DNA of 64,000 nt from Gracilaria gracilis. Its lineage: Eukaryota > Rhodophyta > Florideophyceae > Gracilariales > Gracilariaceae. The notes beneath the pieces are model-generated. The model was given only the letters and a program-made list of their open reading frames with translations. It did no database searches and had not been told where the DNA came from. Where the stretch lies: assembly GCA_030374805.1 (NCBI GenBank), contig JARGSG010000189.1, forward strand, positions 1,116,001 through 1,180,000, written 5' to 3'. Below are positions 1-9,852 of this stretch, in pieces. The first letter of the stretch is position 1. Every line of letters begins with the position of its first letter. The translations under genes were made by a program, and so were the position numbers.

Positions 1-113
1 GTTCTCGTTCAGCCACCTGTCCAGCTCTATGAGACACGCATTCTGCGTCGGCCTTTTGCTTTCATTTTCATCGTACGGAGAGCCGTGAGCTGAGCTAGCA
101 ACAAGCGTGAAAC

Positions 114-980
114 ATGTCGCGAGGAACTCGTTCTCGACCGAAGCGCACCCCAAGTTTTGTCTGCTCCACCTGCGACGCGCGCGTGCTTGAAAAGAACCGC
201 GTACTGCACAATGTCGTCTGCCAACGAAACGCCTCCAAAGCACGACACAACGCTGTTCGTCGGAAACAGGATACGTCTTACGCCCGTCCCATATACAGAG
301 AGTACGCTGAATCGCAGAACATCTACTCTGCTGACAACTACCGAGCAATTCACCAACTGGAACAGAAAGGAGACAATGACGGAGTATATCGCAATGTGGA
401 GTACATAGCCAAGCTGTCGAACGAGCGTGCTGCGCAACAGGTGCCCCAATCATCGAGTGCCCCCTCCTCCCCAGCGCTTTCTCTCGCACCGTTTCCGCTT
501 TCTCCTAATATGCAAGATGCTGTCGGGTACGACATGCCACGGCAGATATTGCCCGCCAGCCGCAGCCGTGAATCTGATGTACACTACTCGCAAGTTTTCC
601 GCGATTGTCAATACTGCGGACGAGAGCAACCACGTGAGCTTCACATGACACACGAACTGCAATGCGCCTTCACGCCAATTCAGTGTGCTCGGTGCGCGCA
701 GTATGTACGGAGGGTGGATGAACAGTATCACTTGCAAAGTGGATGTTTACATGGAGTAATGAATGGTTCTACGCGTGGTATCAGTACAGTGAGCCGCGGT
801 TTGACGAGCCAAGGTCGACAGGTTTACACATCAGACTTGCGCAGAATGGCAGGCGCTGCCGCCTTTGCGCTAGCTGCATACGTAGGGTCTCGCCTTGCCT
901 CGCGCAGCAACAGAGGGAGTGATGGGCCACATATAAGGTACGAAACTGTTGACGGTAGAGGCGTTGGCAATGGGCGCTGA
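114..980 (+). CDS. Three-finger TRAF-like zinc protein with C-terminal membrane helix
   Basis: Single-exon gene of 288 residues with ATG at 114. Three zinc-finger-like units are visible, each of the form C-x2-C-x11-H-x3/4-C: C17/C20/H32/C36 near the N terminus, then C165/C168/H180/C184 and C191/C194/H206/C211 in tandem. The spacing resembles TRAF-type or XAF1/TRAFD1-type fingers, which usually bind proteins rather than DNA. The middle (about 110-160) is Ser/Pro-rich and probably disordered. Near residues 244-262 lies a short Ala-rich hydrophobic stretch that could be a single membrane helix, followed by a basic tail. I do not recognise an orthologue. The finger type is inferred from spacing alone, and the role is unknown. 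Confidence 0.6.
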   Translation: MSRGTRSRPKRTPSFVCSTCDARVLEKNRVLHNVVCQRNASKARHNAVRRKQDTSYARPIYREYAESQNIYSADNYRAIHQLEQKGDNDGVYRNVEYIAKLSNERAAQQVPQSSSAPSSPALSLAPFPLSPNMQDAVGYDMPRQILPASRSRESDVHYSQVFRDCQYCGREQPRELHMTHELQCAFTPIQCARCAQYVRRVDEQYHLQSGCLHGVMNGSTRGISTVSRGLTSQGRQVYTSDLRRMAGAAAFALAAYVGSRLASRSNRGSDGPHIRYETVDGRGVGNGR

Positions 981-995
981 GGCAAACAGGAACGA

Positions 996-1616
996 TCAAA
1001 GGCGTATGCCAATCTCGGACAGAAGCCGACGCAAGAGTCGAATGGGTAGGCCCATAAAGCTGTCCAAGTCGCCTTGTCGAATGGATAGATACGGCTTGAG
1101 CAGTTCATCCTCGACGGTGACTCCGCCTGCGCAGTGGAGCACGTCTCCCTTGCGTAGTAGATGATCGATGACTTGGTCCGGGATGGTACGGAAATGCTGT
1201 GTACAAGTGTCGACGCCGCTTATTCTGTGATTAGTTTTGGAGTTGTGAATAACGACGGCGGTGATGGTTGTGGCCGGGTATTTGGCGTAACTCTCGAGGT
1301 ACTCGCGGCACTCTTTAACAGACTGTGGCTTCTCACGAATATCTCCTCTATACACGAGTACCTGGTCGGAAGTGATTAGAATAGCGTTTGGCGGTAGATT
1401 GTTTTGTAAAGCGTCGGCTTTTGCGTTTGCAATCTTGAGAGTTAAAAGCTTGGGGTCAGTGTTACTGCGGTCACCAGAGCCGGGGTTGATGGCCTTCTCG
1501 TCAATGTCGGGGCTCATGGTCTTGAAGTCTGTGGAAAAGCTGGCGCGGAACAGCTTTTGACGCGTAGTGGACGAGGTGCCGAGAATGACGACAGGTTGTT
1601 CGGAACCTGAAGCCAT
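996..1616 (-). CDS. Maf-like nucleoside triphosphate pyrophosphatase
   Basis: 206 residues from the ATG at 1616. Maf/HAM1-superfamily enzymes hydrolyse non-canonical or modified nucleoside triphosphates to the monophosphate and pyrophosphate, keeping the nucleotide pool clean. Visible motifs are the N-terminal ILGTSSTTRQKLF loop (family S-x-R-R-x-x-L), a DEKA segment, the central SDQVLVYRGDIREKP block (family (A/S)DT-V-V...KP) and the C-terminal GDLDSFMGLP block. Length from this ATG matches the family (about 190-210). The frame stays open upstream to an ATG at 1949, which would add about 111 Arg/Gly-rich residues, partly encoded by a GCCCGC repeat. That extension could be a targeting peptide but looks more like 5' leader. 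The gene ends 15 bases from the end of the convergent zinc-finger gene. Confidence 0.85.
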   Translation of the reverse strand: MASGSEQPVVILGTSSTTRQKLFRASFSTDFKTMSPDIDEKAINPGSGDRSNTDPKLLTLKIANAKADALQNNLPPNAILITSDQVLVYRGDIREKPQSVKECREYLESYAKYPATTITAVVIHNSKTNHRISGVDTCTQHFRTIPDQVIDHLLRKGDVLHCAGGVTVEDELLKPYLSIRQGDLDSFMGLPIRLLRRLLSEIGIRL

Positions 1617-1884
1617 GGCGAAGACGCGGCAGCACGAGAAGCAGGTGGGCGACGGCGGGGCGAAGCGATGCGAACTTGCGCTGTCGAGAGGCGCTGGAGG
1701 AAGTAGTGCGTTGCGGTTCAAGAATGGCGGCGGCTTGCGATTGGCAAGTTGCCTGGAGGGTACGGCAGGAAACGTAGGCGCGCACACGAGAGAAGAAGCG
1801 CCAATTGCAGTTCGCGCAGCGGCAGATCGACTGCACGCGACAAAAATCGCGAAGGCGAGCCGTTTTTGCTTTGCCGAAGGCCCA

Positions 1885-1918
<34 letters not shown>

Positions 1919-2579
1919 GCGTGTCACGTCGCGCGGAATCTCCGCCCATGGAACGTATGTATCTACGCCATTTCACGCGCCATGGCGCTGTAGCCTGCGC
2001 TGCAGCGCGTCAGCGATGATCTCACTCGCATCACCATCACCATGACGGTCGCCATCGTTGTGCATGATGAAGCAGAGTGCTCAGGAGTTGGTGCCAGCGT
2101 AAGCTATCTAAACATCTACGTGTAGTTGGTAATTGACCAAGGTGGCTGGAAGCGAACGAACCGGTGCCAGCGCTCGATCGTGGGACGCGTGGAGTCATCC
2201 GGACTCCGGATTCCGGAGCACACCGCCGCCGTAGCGCTGTGAAAGCGCCGTGGCCCACACGCGGACAGCAGCAGGCAGCGGGTGCGCGCCACCACGGCCA
2301 GACGCTCGTAGCAACGCTGAACGCTCAATGGCTCTGGCCCGCCGCCACTCCGCCGCCCAAATGCCCCTCCCACATTGCTCCATAGCGCCATCTACAGATA
2401 GATATACATGCATAGCGCCACCCATCGCAGCTCTCGGAGTTCTCCCTTCCCCGCTGCTCCCTCTCCTCGTCCCGCACGTCCCACACACCACCATCCCCAC
2501 ACGCGTCCGCTCTACCTGAGTCGGTCTGTTTCCTGCTCCCATGACTCACTCCACCCTGCACCGTTTTGCTGCTCCACCC
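1617..2579. other. Divergent intergenic region with GC hexanucleotide repeat
   Basis: This region separates the heads of the Maf gene (minus) and the TTD14-like gene (plus). It holds a (CGCCCG)n tract at about 1885-1918 and the open extension of the Maf frame. It probably carries both promoters. No separate gene is supported. Confidence 0.5.
1885..1918. repeat. (CGCCCG)n microsatellite
   Basis: About five and a half copies of a GC-only hexamer. Read on the minus strand it encodes the Arg-Gly run of the optional Maf N-terminal extension. Confidence 0.9.
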
Positions 2580-3804
2580 ATGCTGGACAAGCGCAATCCC
2601 GTATACCGCGTTGCCATAACCGGCGGTCCTTGTGCAGGTACGCCATTCTCCATCACTCGCGTCAAATCTCACACAATCTAACTCAACGTTAGGTAAAACT
2701 ACCGCCTTGGCCGAGGTGTCCGAGCGTCTGCGTTCCCGTGGATTCGGTGTGTACGTCGTCCCCGAGGCTGCCACCCTCATCTTCACTGGCGGTGCCACTT
2801 TCGAAGGCCTCACGCCTGCACAAGTGTTGAACTTTCAGACCCAGCTGCTTCGTACCCAGATTGCTCTGGAAGATGCCTTCGTCTCACTCGCTACCGCCTC
2901 AAATACTCCCAGCTTTGTCTTGTGTGACCGTGGTTCCTGTGACGGTCGTGCCTACATGACTCCTTCTATGTGGAACAAAATGCTCGTCGACAATGGCTGG
3001 GATATGGTATCTATTCGTGATGCACGCTATGACGTCGTCGTCCATCTCGTCACCGCCGCCGATGGAGCCGAACCGTTCTACACCCTGGAGAACAACAAGA
3101 CGCGTACCGAATCGCCAGAGCATGCAATTCGCCTAGACAGACGTACCCAGAGCGCGTGGGTTGGACATCCGCACCTCCGCATCATAGATAACCGCACCAA
3201 CTTCCGCGAGAAGATCAATCGCGTTGATGCAAGGGTCTCCGAAATCGCCGGAATGCATCTCACCAAACGCATAGTTCGCAAGTTCTTGCTGAGCGACATT
3301 GAAGAAGAACTGTCGTTCCGTGCAGAAGAGTTCTGGGTTGAACAAACTTTCCTCTCTCGCGACCTGGGCCATGACGTACAGGAAAGTGTAAGGAAGCGGG
3401 GCACAGGTTCACGTAATACATTTGTTCATAAGGTGAGGACAGGTGCTTCAGAAACGAAGAGACAGATAACGAATAGGGAATATCTTAGCTTGCTTGCTCA
3501 TTGTGACTTGTCCAGAAGAACTGTCCGCATCCGACGAAAATGCTTTTTGTACAATGGGAACTATTTTGTTCTGGATAACGTCACGAACGTTGACCCTGCC
3601 ATTGGGCTCTTGCGCTGTCACTGTCACGAAGGAGAGGACGATGTCGAACTACCGGATTGGCTCCATGTAGAACGAGAGGTGACTGGTGAACAAGACTATA
3701 CCATGTATAGTCTTAGTGAACGTGTTGCGAAAGTCCGAATCAGGGAAGAAGCAATACAACGCGAGGGGCGTATCAGCGACATGGACTTTGCAAGGAGCTT
3801 TTGA
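2580..3804 (+). CDS. TTD14-like P-loop NTPase with CYTH-like domain
   Basis: Two exons, 2580-2637 and 2693-3804, with a 55-base GT-AG intron (2638-2692, GTACGC to GTTAG) that cuts inside the Walker A loop. Splicing restores GGPCAGKTT at residues 15-23. The product is 389 residues, or 402 if translation starts at the in-frame ATG at 2541. The N-terminal half is an AAA_28-type P-loop domain: Walker A, a VVPEAATLIF segment and a CDRGSCDG motif near the second nucleotide site. The C-terminal half shows CYTH/triphosphate-tunnel features: paired basic strands (VRKRGTG, TKRQITNREY, RRTVRIRRKCF) and an acidic LHVEREVTG strand. This layout is that of Drosophila TTD14, a GTP- and phosphoinositide-binding trafficking protein. 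The function here is inferred from family only. Confidence 0.8.
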
Positions 3805-4134
3805 TAGTGCTGTACGCAAATATATCGTTGTGCGCTGTGTCTGCCTGGCGTTACTCTCAAACTCGATTGCAGCGCTAATGTCCACCGTTGTAGCAGGAAC
3901 ACCGCACAGCAGGGCGGGAGGGTTGGTTCCCTAATGTCTGCGAGGGTTTGCTGGTTTTCTGTGGCACATAATAGCTTCGTTAAACAAACCTTCGAAATAA
4001 CGTATTGGAGATGACTATTTACGAGCGTACAGGAAAACGGGAAATGTTTGGTAAGGGTCGCGAAAGAGGAGCAACGCTGGTGCGCACGGGCAGAACCATG
4101 CATCAAGCTACATCGAAAGCTAGATTGACACACA
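3805..4134. other. Intergenic, convergent 3' ends
   Basis: 330 bases between the tail of the TTD14-like gene and the tail of the minus-strand MPV17-like gene. Only the 3' untranslated regions are expected here, and I see no structure. Confidence 0.5.
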
Positions 4135-5040
4135 TTACTTGTTGCCCAATAGACTGAGGATCATGTTGTATCCAACCTGGAGGGTGTTGATATACAACAG
4201 CCTCTGCGATGTGGGAATTATCGCAAAGTTGATGGTATGGGCAATAGGCCAGAACTGTCGTATTGTGAAACAAGGAAGACAAAGGGTAAGGCGTCAGACA
4301 AAGTTAAGATGTTAGCTTAGAAAGAACTTGGAAAAGAGAGAGGTGAAATCTAGTCGAGAAGCTTGACTTACCTTCCAGCTTGCCTTCACTCCCTTCCAGG
4401 TGTCGTTCTTCACCTTATCCTTAATTTGTTCCACGGTCTTGCGCTCAGCAACGCCCAAGTACGTGAAGAACAGAGCAGTGAAGATAGGTGCCCAGAAAAC
4501 CTGGTCAATTATAACCTTCGATGCAACCTTGAGTGGAGTAGCTCCGACAATTACCCTATCGAGCGCAGAGTAAAAGTAGTGTCCAGTGGGGCCGTGAATG
4601 AGGAAACCGAAGCTCGCCATCCGGGCCAAGCGCCCTTTGTCAAGATCAGCACCCTTCTCGCCCAAAAACTTCTGCGCAAGTAAGTCGCCAAGGAAGAAAC
4701 CTACCAGAGACGTAAATGCCTTTGTTATGATTGGATTCTTCTCCAAAGAAGAATTGTAGGCCCTCCACAACGCAGTAAAGATATTGCCAGAATTATCGGC
4801 AGTACCGCCACCACCAGAACTACGACGGTTGTTTGAACCACGGCCAGAACCGAACCCGGACCCAGACCCTCCACCAAACGAGTTACCACCTCCAGAAAAA
4901 CGGCCTGGACCGTTCCCGCCATCAAACTTGAAAGGATTGCGCGGGGTGCGGAATTGGAGCATTGTCGGGGATACTCTGGAAGAATTGCATGTCTTCACCT
5001 GCACCGGAAGAACCGGTGTAATAAAAGCAGTGTTCGTCAT
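4135..5040 (-). CDS. MPV17/PMP22-family membrane protein, probably organelle-targeted
   Basis: Two exons on the minus strand, 5040-4372 and 4254-4135, joined across a 117-base intron (donor GTAAGT, acceptor ACAG). They give 262 residues. Without splicing the frame runs into intron and loses the conserved end. The spliced C terminus reads WKFWPIAHTINFAIIPTSQR, the family signature (W-x-WP...NF...P...R), and about 20 residues later the protein stops. The body has the short membrane segments typical of MPV17/PMP22 (about 80-220). The first about 70 residues are Ser/Thr-rich and then strongly Gly-rich, fitting a plastid or mitochondrial transit peptide plus linker. Family members form channel-like pores in the inner mitochondrial, peroxisomal or plastid membranes; the substrate is unknown. 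Confidence 0.85.
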
Positions 5041-5492
5041 GATGATGGTACTTTGTCGGGTAGATGAAAGCAGGCTTCTCAATCAGACGCTACCTGTCTG
5101 GACAACGTACGCTTGTAGCAGGTTCAGCGTAGCGTCAGGGGGAATGGCTGTTTTAGTCTGCGCGAGGTTGTGGTCGAGTGTAGGGTTTTCCAAAGCTCAA
5201 TACAAGGGTAGCGTTTGCACCAGATCAGTGGACAGCAAACGTTTACAAATCGCAATAAACAGGGGACCGTTAATCTATTAAACATGTAATTCTGCATCGA
5301 AACTCGCCGAACCGTTACAACGAACAATTTTGGTTGAGCTGCACCACCCCACTCAAGGGTAGATACCGAAGGTAGATAGCATAGCAGGAGGGTTAGATAC
5401 ATACGCTCAGAAACGAAGCCCATGAAGCCCATGATACTGCATATCATTGATACAGGTAACTCTTACCCTTCGTACTGTCATTAGCAGACCAC
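5041..5492. other. Intergenic, promoter side of the MPV17-like gene
   Basis: 452 bases between the head of the MPV17-like gene and the tail of the bromodomain gene (same strand). It contains a partly repetitive GGTAGATACCGAAGGTAG patch near 5355-5377. No gene is seen. Confidence 0.45.
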
Positions 5493-8400
5493 CTACGTTC
5501 CATCCTTTCGAGGACGACCAACCCTTCTTTTCTTCGGTTTCGTAGGGTCGGACTCGGCCTCCAATGCCCGCTTTCGGTTGATGGTTGCGCGGGTAGCTCC
5601 ACCCCCTCGACGCCCACGCCCCCGTCCCCTTCCCCTTCCTCGACCCCTTCTAGGAGCAGGTATGGGTTCGATCTCTACCTCAACCTTCCGATGTTTCGGA
5701 GGTCTTCCGGGGCGTTTCTTCTTCTTATGCACTTCAACGGCCTCAGGCTCTTCTATTTTAACTCCTTCCGTTTCATCAACTTCTTGGTCGTCTTCAGAGA
5801 ACTCATAGGTTCGGCCTTGCGATTCGCACCACTCTGTAACAATGGGCCGAGTAGCATCTCTAATCTTAACCCTTAATTCCATGGCAAGTTCCCACAGATC
5901 AGAGTCCTTCGAGTTATAAATGAAGGCGTTCTTGACAATTTGCACCATATCAGTATAGAAGTCAACTGGGGACTTAATGGTACCTTCTTCCATGTTCTTC
6001 TTTACAGTTGCCAAGTCCATTGGCTTCTTTACGATCTCAAAATAGTCAGGGGCGTCCTTCTTCTGAACCGGTTGCCGAAACGGAATAGAAATCTTCTCCC
6101 GTTGAATGTTTTGCCACACAACAGCGCATTGAAGCATATGGTCATCATCAGTATCTAGCATCAGCCTTCCATCAGTTAGATTTGTAGATTCTCGACGAAG
6201 ACGAGTGTGCCTTGATTGAGGGATGACAATGTCATCCCGAGTCGAATGCCTACGTGAACTTATACGTCTTTCCGTCTTCGTAATGACAGCCTCAGGACCT
6301 CCCTTCTGCCCCCGCCGACGTCCTCGGCCTTTTCCTTTGGCTTTTACAGTGCGTGCGGGCGCGTCAATTGTACCACCTTCATCTCCCGTCTGCTTCGCGG
6401 GTTTCTCTTGTTTAGCCCTTACACCACTCTCTTTCTTCTTCTTTCCGTCCTCACCATTTTTCTGGTTATCCTCCAGCTTTTTAGCTGCGTTGCTCTCATC
6501 TAGTTCCATCTCATCATCAGAGTCCGAGTCTCCGAATACTGCGGCCATGGCTTCCTTTTCAAGTTCTTTCGTAGTCAGAGCTCGCTTTGGTTGTCCTTCA
6601 GACTTCTGCTGAGATGTCTTCTGGTCCAGGGTTTTCGGATCACTCTTCGACACGGCTGGTGGCTTACTTTCAGCCGTTTCCCCTTTCCCATCCTTGATAG
6701 TTTTCCTGTGATTCGCTTTTTCTGAGAGATTGCCCTTGGCCACGTCCTTATTCCGATCCTCTGTGCTCTTGCCGACACCTTGCCGACGCTCCTTCACCGA
6801 AACAGGTTTCTTCAATCTACTTGTCTCTTCAGAATCCTTCGTTTTCCTTTCGTGTTCCTTTCGATCCTTCGATGATGGTATACCCTTAGAAGCTCTTGTA
6901 CCGGGTATATTTTTATCTTCAGAATTCGAAACATTGGCTTGCCGATCCTTATCGACTTCTTGTCGTGGTTTTGCGACAAGGTTTTCGGCTTCGCCAATGT
7001 CAGAATTGCCATCCAGACCTGGAACTTTGCCCTTAGGCTTGGACAATCCCCGCTCCCGGGCTTTTCCAACTGCACCAGTGTCAACCTGCGAACTACTCCT
7101 CCCTGAATCTTTGGGGCTTTTCTTCACTTTCTCAGTAGATGGCGTCAAATCGGCTTCTTTACTGTTCCGAGTTGTATTCTTCGATTCATCTGCATTAGCA
7201 ACTATATCGGAAGATTTTCGTGTTGTATCTGTAGAAGAAGCGGGCTTCACTGAGTTCGTAGATGGCTTTAATCCTTCCCGTTGGACATCGCTCTCGTCCC
7301 GTTCTCGATCTATGCTAGACTTTCCAGAGACCGGAGTAGTTTGGCCAGCAGTGTTTGCTTGAACATCTTCTTTCTGTTCCTGTGCCGGTTTAGCAGAAGG
7401 AACTTTTGCGCCGAACCTACTGCGGCCTTTTCTTTTCGGCAGTCTCGTAAAAGGTCTTGGGTTCTCCTTTGGAACTGCATCGCTGCTTTCGGCGACGGCA
7501 GCCGTTTTACCCTCCTCGTCCGTCTTAACAGGCTCTTCGTTTTTCTTACCCGAGTCTCCAGCGGTGTTCCCAGCTGCGGGGCTGCCCACAGCTGTTTCTT
7601 TCGGAGTCTCTGGAACCTTCGGAGGGACATGGCTTGGAGATTCAGCTTCGAGCTGTATCGGAAGCTTCTTGGCTGTTTCATTCGGATCAGTTCCATCCTT
7701 TGCAGGCTCGGGTTGGCTAGGATGCTCTGAACCTTTCAGCCGAGACGACCTCCGCACATGAGTCTGAGTTTGGGATGCACTTGGCTCAGGAGCTTGGGTT
7801 TCTGAAGCTTTCTCAGAAGACGGTGCATTTTCTGCGTCTCCGGTATCCTCCATTTTCTCGTCATGATGTGATTTTTCGTCCTCATGACCCTCAAGAGATG
7901 CCTCACGCTTGTCCTCTATCGCATTCGGCACACTTTCTGAAGGCTCTGCATCCATATTTTCGAGACTGCCTTGCTTCGACTTCGAGTTTGTACTATGCTC
8001 GACTTGTACCATGACTTCGTCGTCTTTCTCTTTGTTGTCATGAACAGACTTCGGTTGAGATGCTTCACTGATTGTAACATCTTTGACTCCTTGTAGTACA
8101 TCTTCATCGCTCGTCTTCTCTTCTTTTTCTCTAACGTCTTCTTTCGGTTTGTTTTCTTCAATCTGTTTACTTTCAGCTCCTTCTGGTTGTTCCTTTCTCT
8201 TCTTCTTCTTCTTCTCCTTTTCCAATTTTTCCTTTTCCTTCCGTTCCTTTTCTGTCCGGGCCTTCTTTTCTTTCTCTTCCTGTTTCTTCCGATTTTGGGT
8301 GTTAAGGTAAACGTCAGTGTACCTCTTCGCGCCAAGAGCTCGGGAACGCTCTTCTAAAGAATCGGGCAACTCGGTTACACCAAGAACACCCAGAGTGTAC

Positions 8401-8930
8401 TCTAGTGAAGGCTGCGTCTCGACATCTAAAGCTTCGGACATGCTTGAGAGAACTTCAAATGAAGCCCAATCTCGCTCGATAATTTTATGACCAAGCAAAG
8501 CTTTCTGCATTAGTTCTTTGCCACGCCTTGCTGCATCAATTTTGCCTGGTTCAGTGCTCTCTTCGGATATTTTCCGCAATGAGCTGCGAAACAAATCTAG
8601 AAGTTGCATGCCATCACTGACAGCACTTCCCTCGTTGTGATGTCGATCTCTTTCATTGAGGGTGACTTCTGTTGTATATCTCGAAGGCTTCCGTCTCGTC
8701 CTTGCCGGGACAGTGCGGACGGGGAGATTCGCTTGAGTGGTGGAAATGGGGGTTTTTCCTCCATGAGAAACGCTGGCGGAGGAGGTCTTGACGGCTTTTT
8801 TGCCTCTGGTCGATTTTGCTCCTTGCGGGGGCTTGGAGACGTCAGCAGACTTTGCGCCATCCTTTGCAGGTTGGGCCTTCGCTCCCTTCGCCGCTCGCCC
8901 TCGCCGCGCTGTGGCCCCACCGCGACCCAT
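5493..8930 (-). CDS. Bromodomain and AT-hook chromatin protein
   Basis: Single exon of 1145 residues with ATG at 8930. A bromodomain lies at about residues 920-1030, with the classical PV-x4-APDYFEIVKKPMDL ZA-loop, the conserved Tyr, and a YNSKDSDLW segment that supplies the acetyl-lysine-binding Asn. Bromodomains read acetylated histones or other proteins. Behind it come an acidic stretch, AT-hook-like motifs (RPGRPPKHR, VGRPRKDG) and an Arg-Gly run, all of which favour minor-groove DNA binding. The middle (about 200-880) is extremely charged Lys/Glu/Ser/Asp-rich sequence, probably disordered, with a coiled-coil-like KEKEKLEKEKKKKKRKE patch. A single C-terminal bromodomain after a long charged region recalls BRD8/NuA4 subunits, but I cannot see a SANT-like N terminus, so the subfamily is open. 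Confidence 0.85.
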   Translation of the reverse strand: MGRGGATARRGRAAKGAKAQPAKDGAKSADVSKPPQGAKSTRGKKAVKTSSASVSHGGKTPISTTQANLPVRTVPARTRRKPSRYTTEVTLNERDRHHNEGSAVSDGMQLLDLFRSSLRKISEESTEPGKIDAARRGKELMQKALLGHKIIERDWASFEVLSSMSEALDVETQPSLEYTLGVLGVTELPDSLEERSRALGAKRYTDVYLNTQNRKKQEEKEKKARTEKERKEKEKLEKEKKKKKRKEQPEGAESKQIEENKPKEDVREKEEKTSDEDVLQGVKDVTISEASQPKSVHDNKEKDDEVMVQVEHSTNSKSKQGSLENMDAEPSESVPNAIEDKREASLEGHEDEKSHHDEKMEDTGDAENAPSSEKASETQAPEPSASQTQTHVRRSSRLKGSEHPSQPEPAKDGTDPNETAKKLPIQLEAESPSHVPPKVPETPKETAVGSPAAGNTAGDSGKKNEEPVKTDEEGKTAAVAESSDAVPKENPRPFTRLPKRKGRSRFGAKVPSAKPAQEQKEDVQANTAGQTTPVSGKSSIDRERDESDVQREGLKPSTNSVKPASSTDTTRKSSDIVANADESKNTTRNSKEADLTPSTEKVKKSPKDSGRSSSQVDTGAVGKARERGLSKPKGKVPGLDGNSDIGEAENLVAKPRQEVDKDRQANVSNSEDKNIPGTRASKGIPSSKDRKEHERKTKDSEETSRLKKPVSVKERRQGVGKSTEDRNKDVAKGNLSEKANHRKTIKDGKGETAESKPPAVSKSDPKTLDQKTSQQKSEGQPKRALTTKELEKEAMAAVFGDSDSDDEMELDESNAAKKLEDNQKNGEDGKKKKESGVRAKQEKPAKQTGDEGGTIDAPARTVKAKGKGRGRRRGQKGGPEAVITKTERRISSRRHSTRDDIVIPQSRHTRLRRESTNLTDGRLMLDTDDDHMLQCAVVWQNIQREKISIPFRQPVQKKDAPDYFEIVKKPMDLATVKKNMEEGTIKSPVDFYTDMVQIVKNAFIYNSKDSDLWELAMELRVKIRDATRPIVTEWCESQGRTYEFSEDDQEVDETEGVKIEEPEAVEVHKKKKRPGRPPKHRKVEVEIEPIPAPRRGRGRGRGRGRGRRGGGATRATINRKRALEAESDPTKPKKRRVGRPRKDGT

Positions 8931-9852
8931 TGGGATCTGCGGAATTGGTTGCTTTCTTCAAATGAGACGGTGCTCGGAAGTGCCAACGGAGTCGGGTGTA
9001 GACAGAAAGCTTGCGATGCAAGTTAAAAGTGGTACGAGTAAGCTCTTGTTGAATGGTTTTGCAAGTTTTGTAACAAGGTAAGCCAAGATAATCTCTTGGA
9101 TCGTGTGCTAGTTCAGCTTGATACTGAGAGATGTTGGACAACAGAACGCGAAACGTAGCACACGCGCTTGTGCAACATGCTAAGACGAAACCGAAGGCAA
9201 GAATGTTCCGCTAGAGAGCAGAGTCGTAAAATGCGGAGCGGCGAAACGATTGATGAACAAAGGAGTGGGTTTCCAAGTTTATCCATACCCCAAAGAGTGG
9301 GAAGAAAGCGTATCTACGCCACGCCCTTCGAAGGAAGCTTTCAACTTGCGAAGTCAAAAAGCAATCAGTGTACGGTGGTGAGCCCTTGCAAGGGCTTGCT
9401 GATGTAACGGCGGATCACCAAATCTGCGAAAAAATAACTGTAGAGTGGGATCTGAGAAGATTTGAAAAGCGCGCCTTAAGATTATGCGACGGGTATACAC
9501 ACTTGTTGCCCGGCACAGCACAGTTCCGAAGCGGCGCTCCAGAGTCGGAACTTTCGACATGGTCGTCAACAGCCTTCAAGGTACACGCAGAACGCGTGTC
9601 CACAACTTCCTCATTGACCTCCCCTTTCTGCTCTATCTTGATATCCTTCACATGTTCAAACGCATGTCTCCCTTGGCGAGTGACATTCATACAAGGTAAA
9701 GGGTTAGCTCTGGATATCACAAGTTCGTGGCAAGTTTTGAAGCTGTTAGCGTTAGAAGTGCCACCAGCCAGAAGCGCGCATTATAGGTACAAAAAGACGT
9801 CAATCCTCCGTAATCCTTTCCCATTTTGACACAACCCCTGTCGAATACTTCA
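8931..9852. other. Divergent promoter region between bromodomain gene and urate oxidase
   Basis: 922 bases. Small overlapping frames exist on both strands. The most coding-like is a minus-strand one starting at ATG 9690, but none has a recognisable domain. The region probably carries the promoters of both neighbours. Confidence 0.4.

Noticed and set aside
9368..9829. 153-codon plus frame and overlapping minus frame starting at ATG 9690
   Set aside because: Neither has a domain. The minus one is somewhat coding-like (MNVTRQGRHAFEHVK) but too short to support without transcripts.
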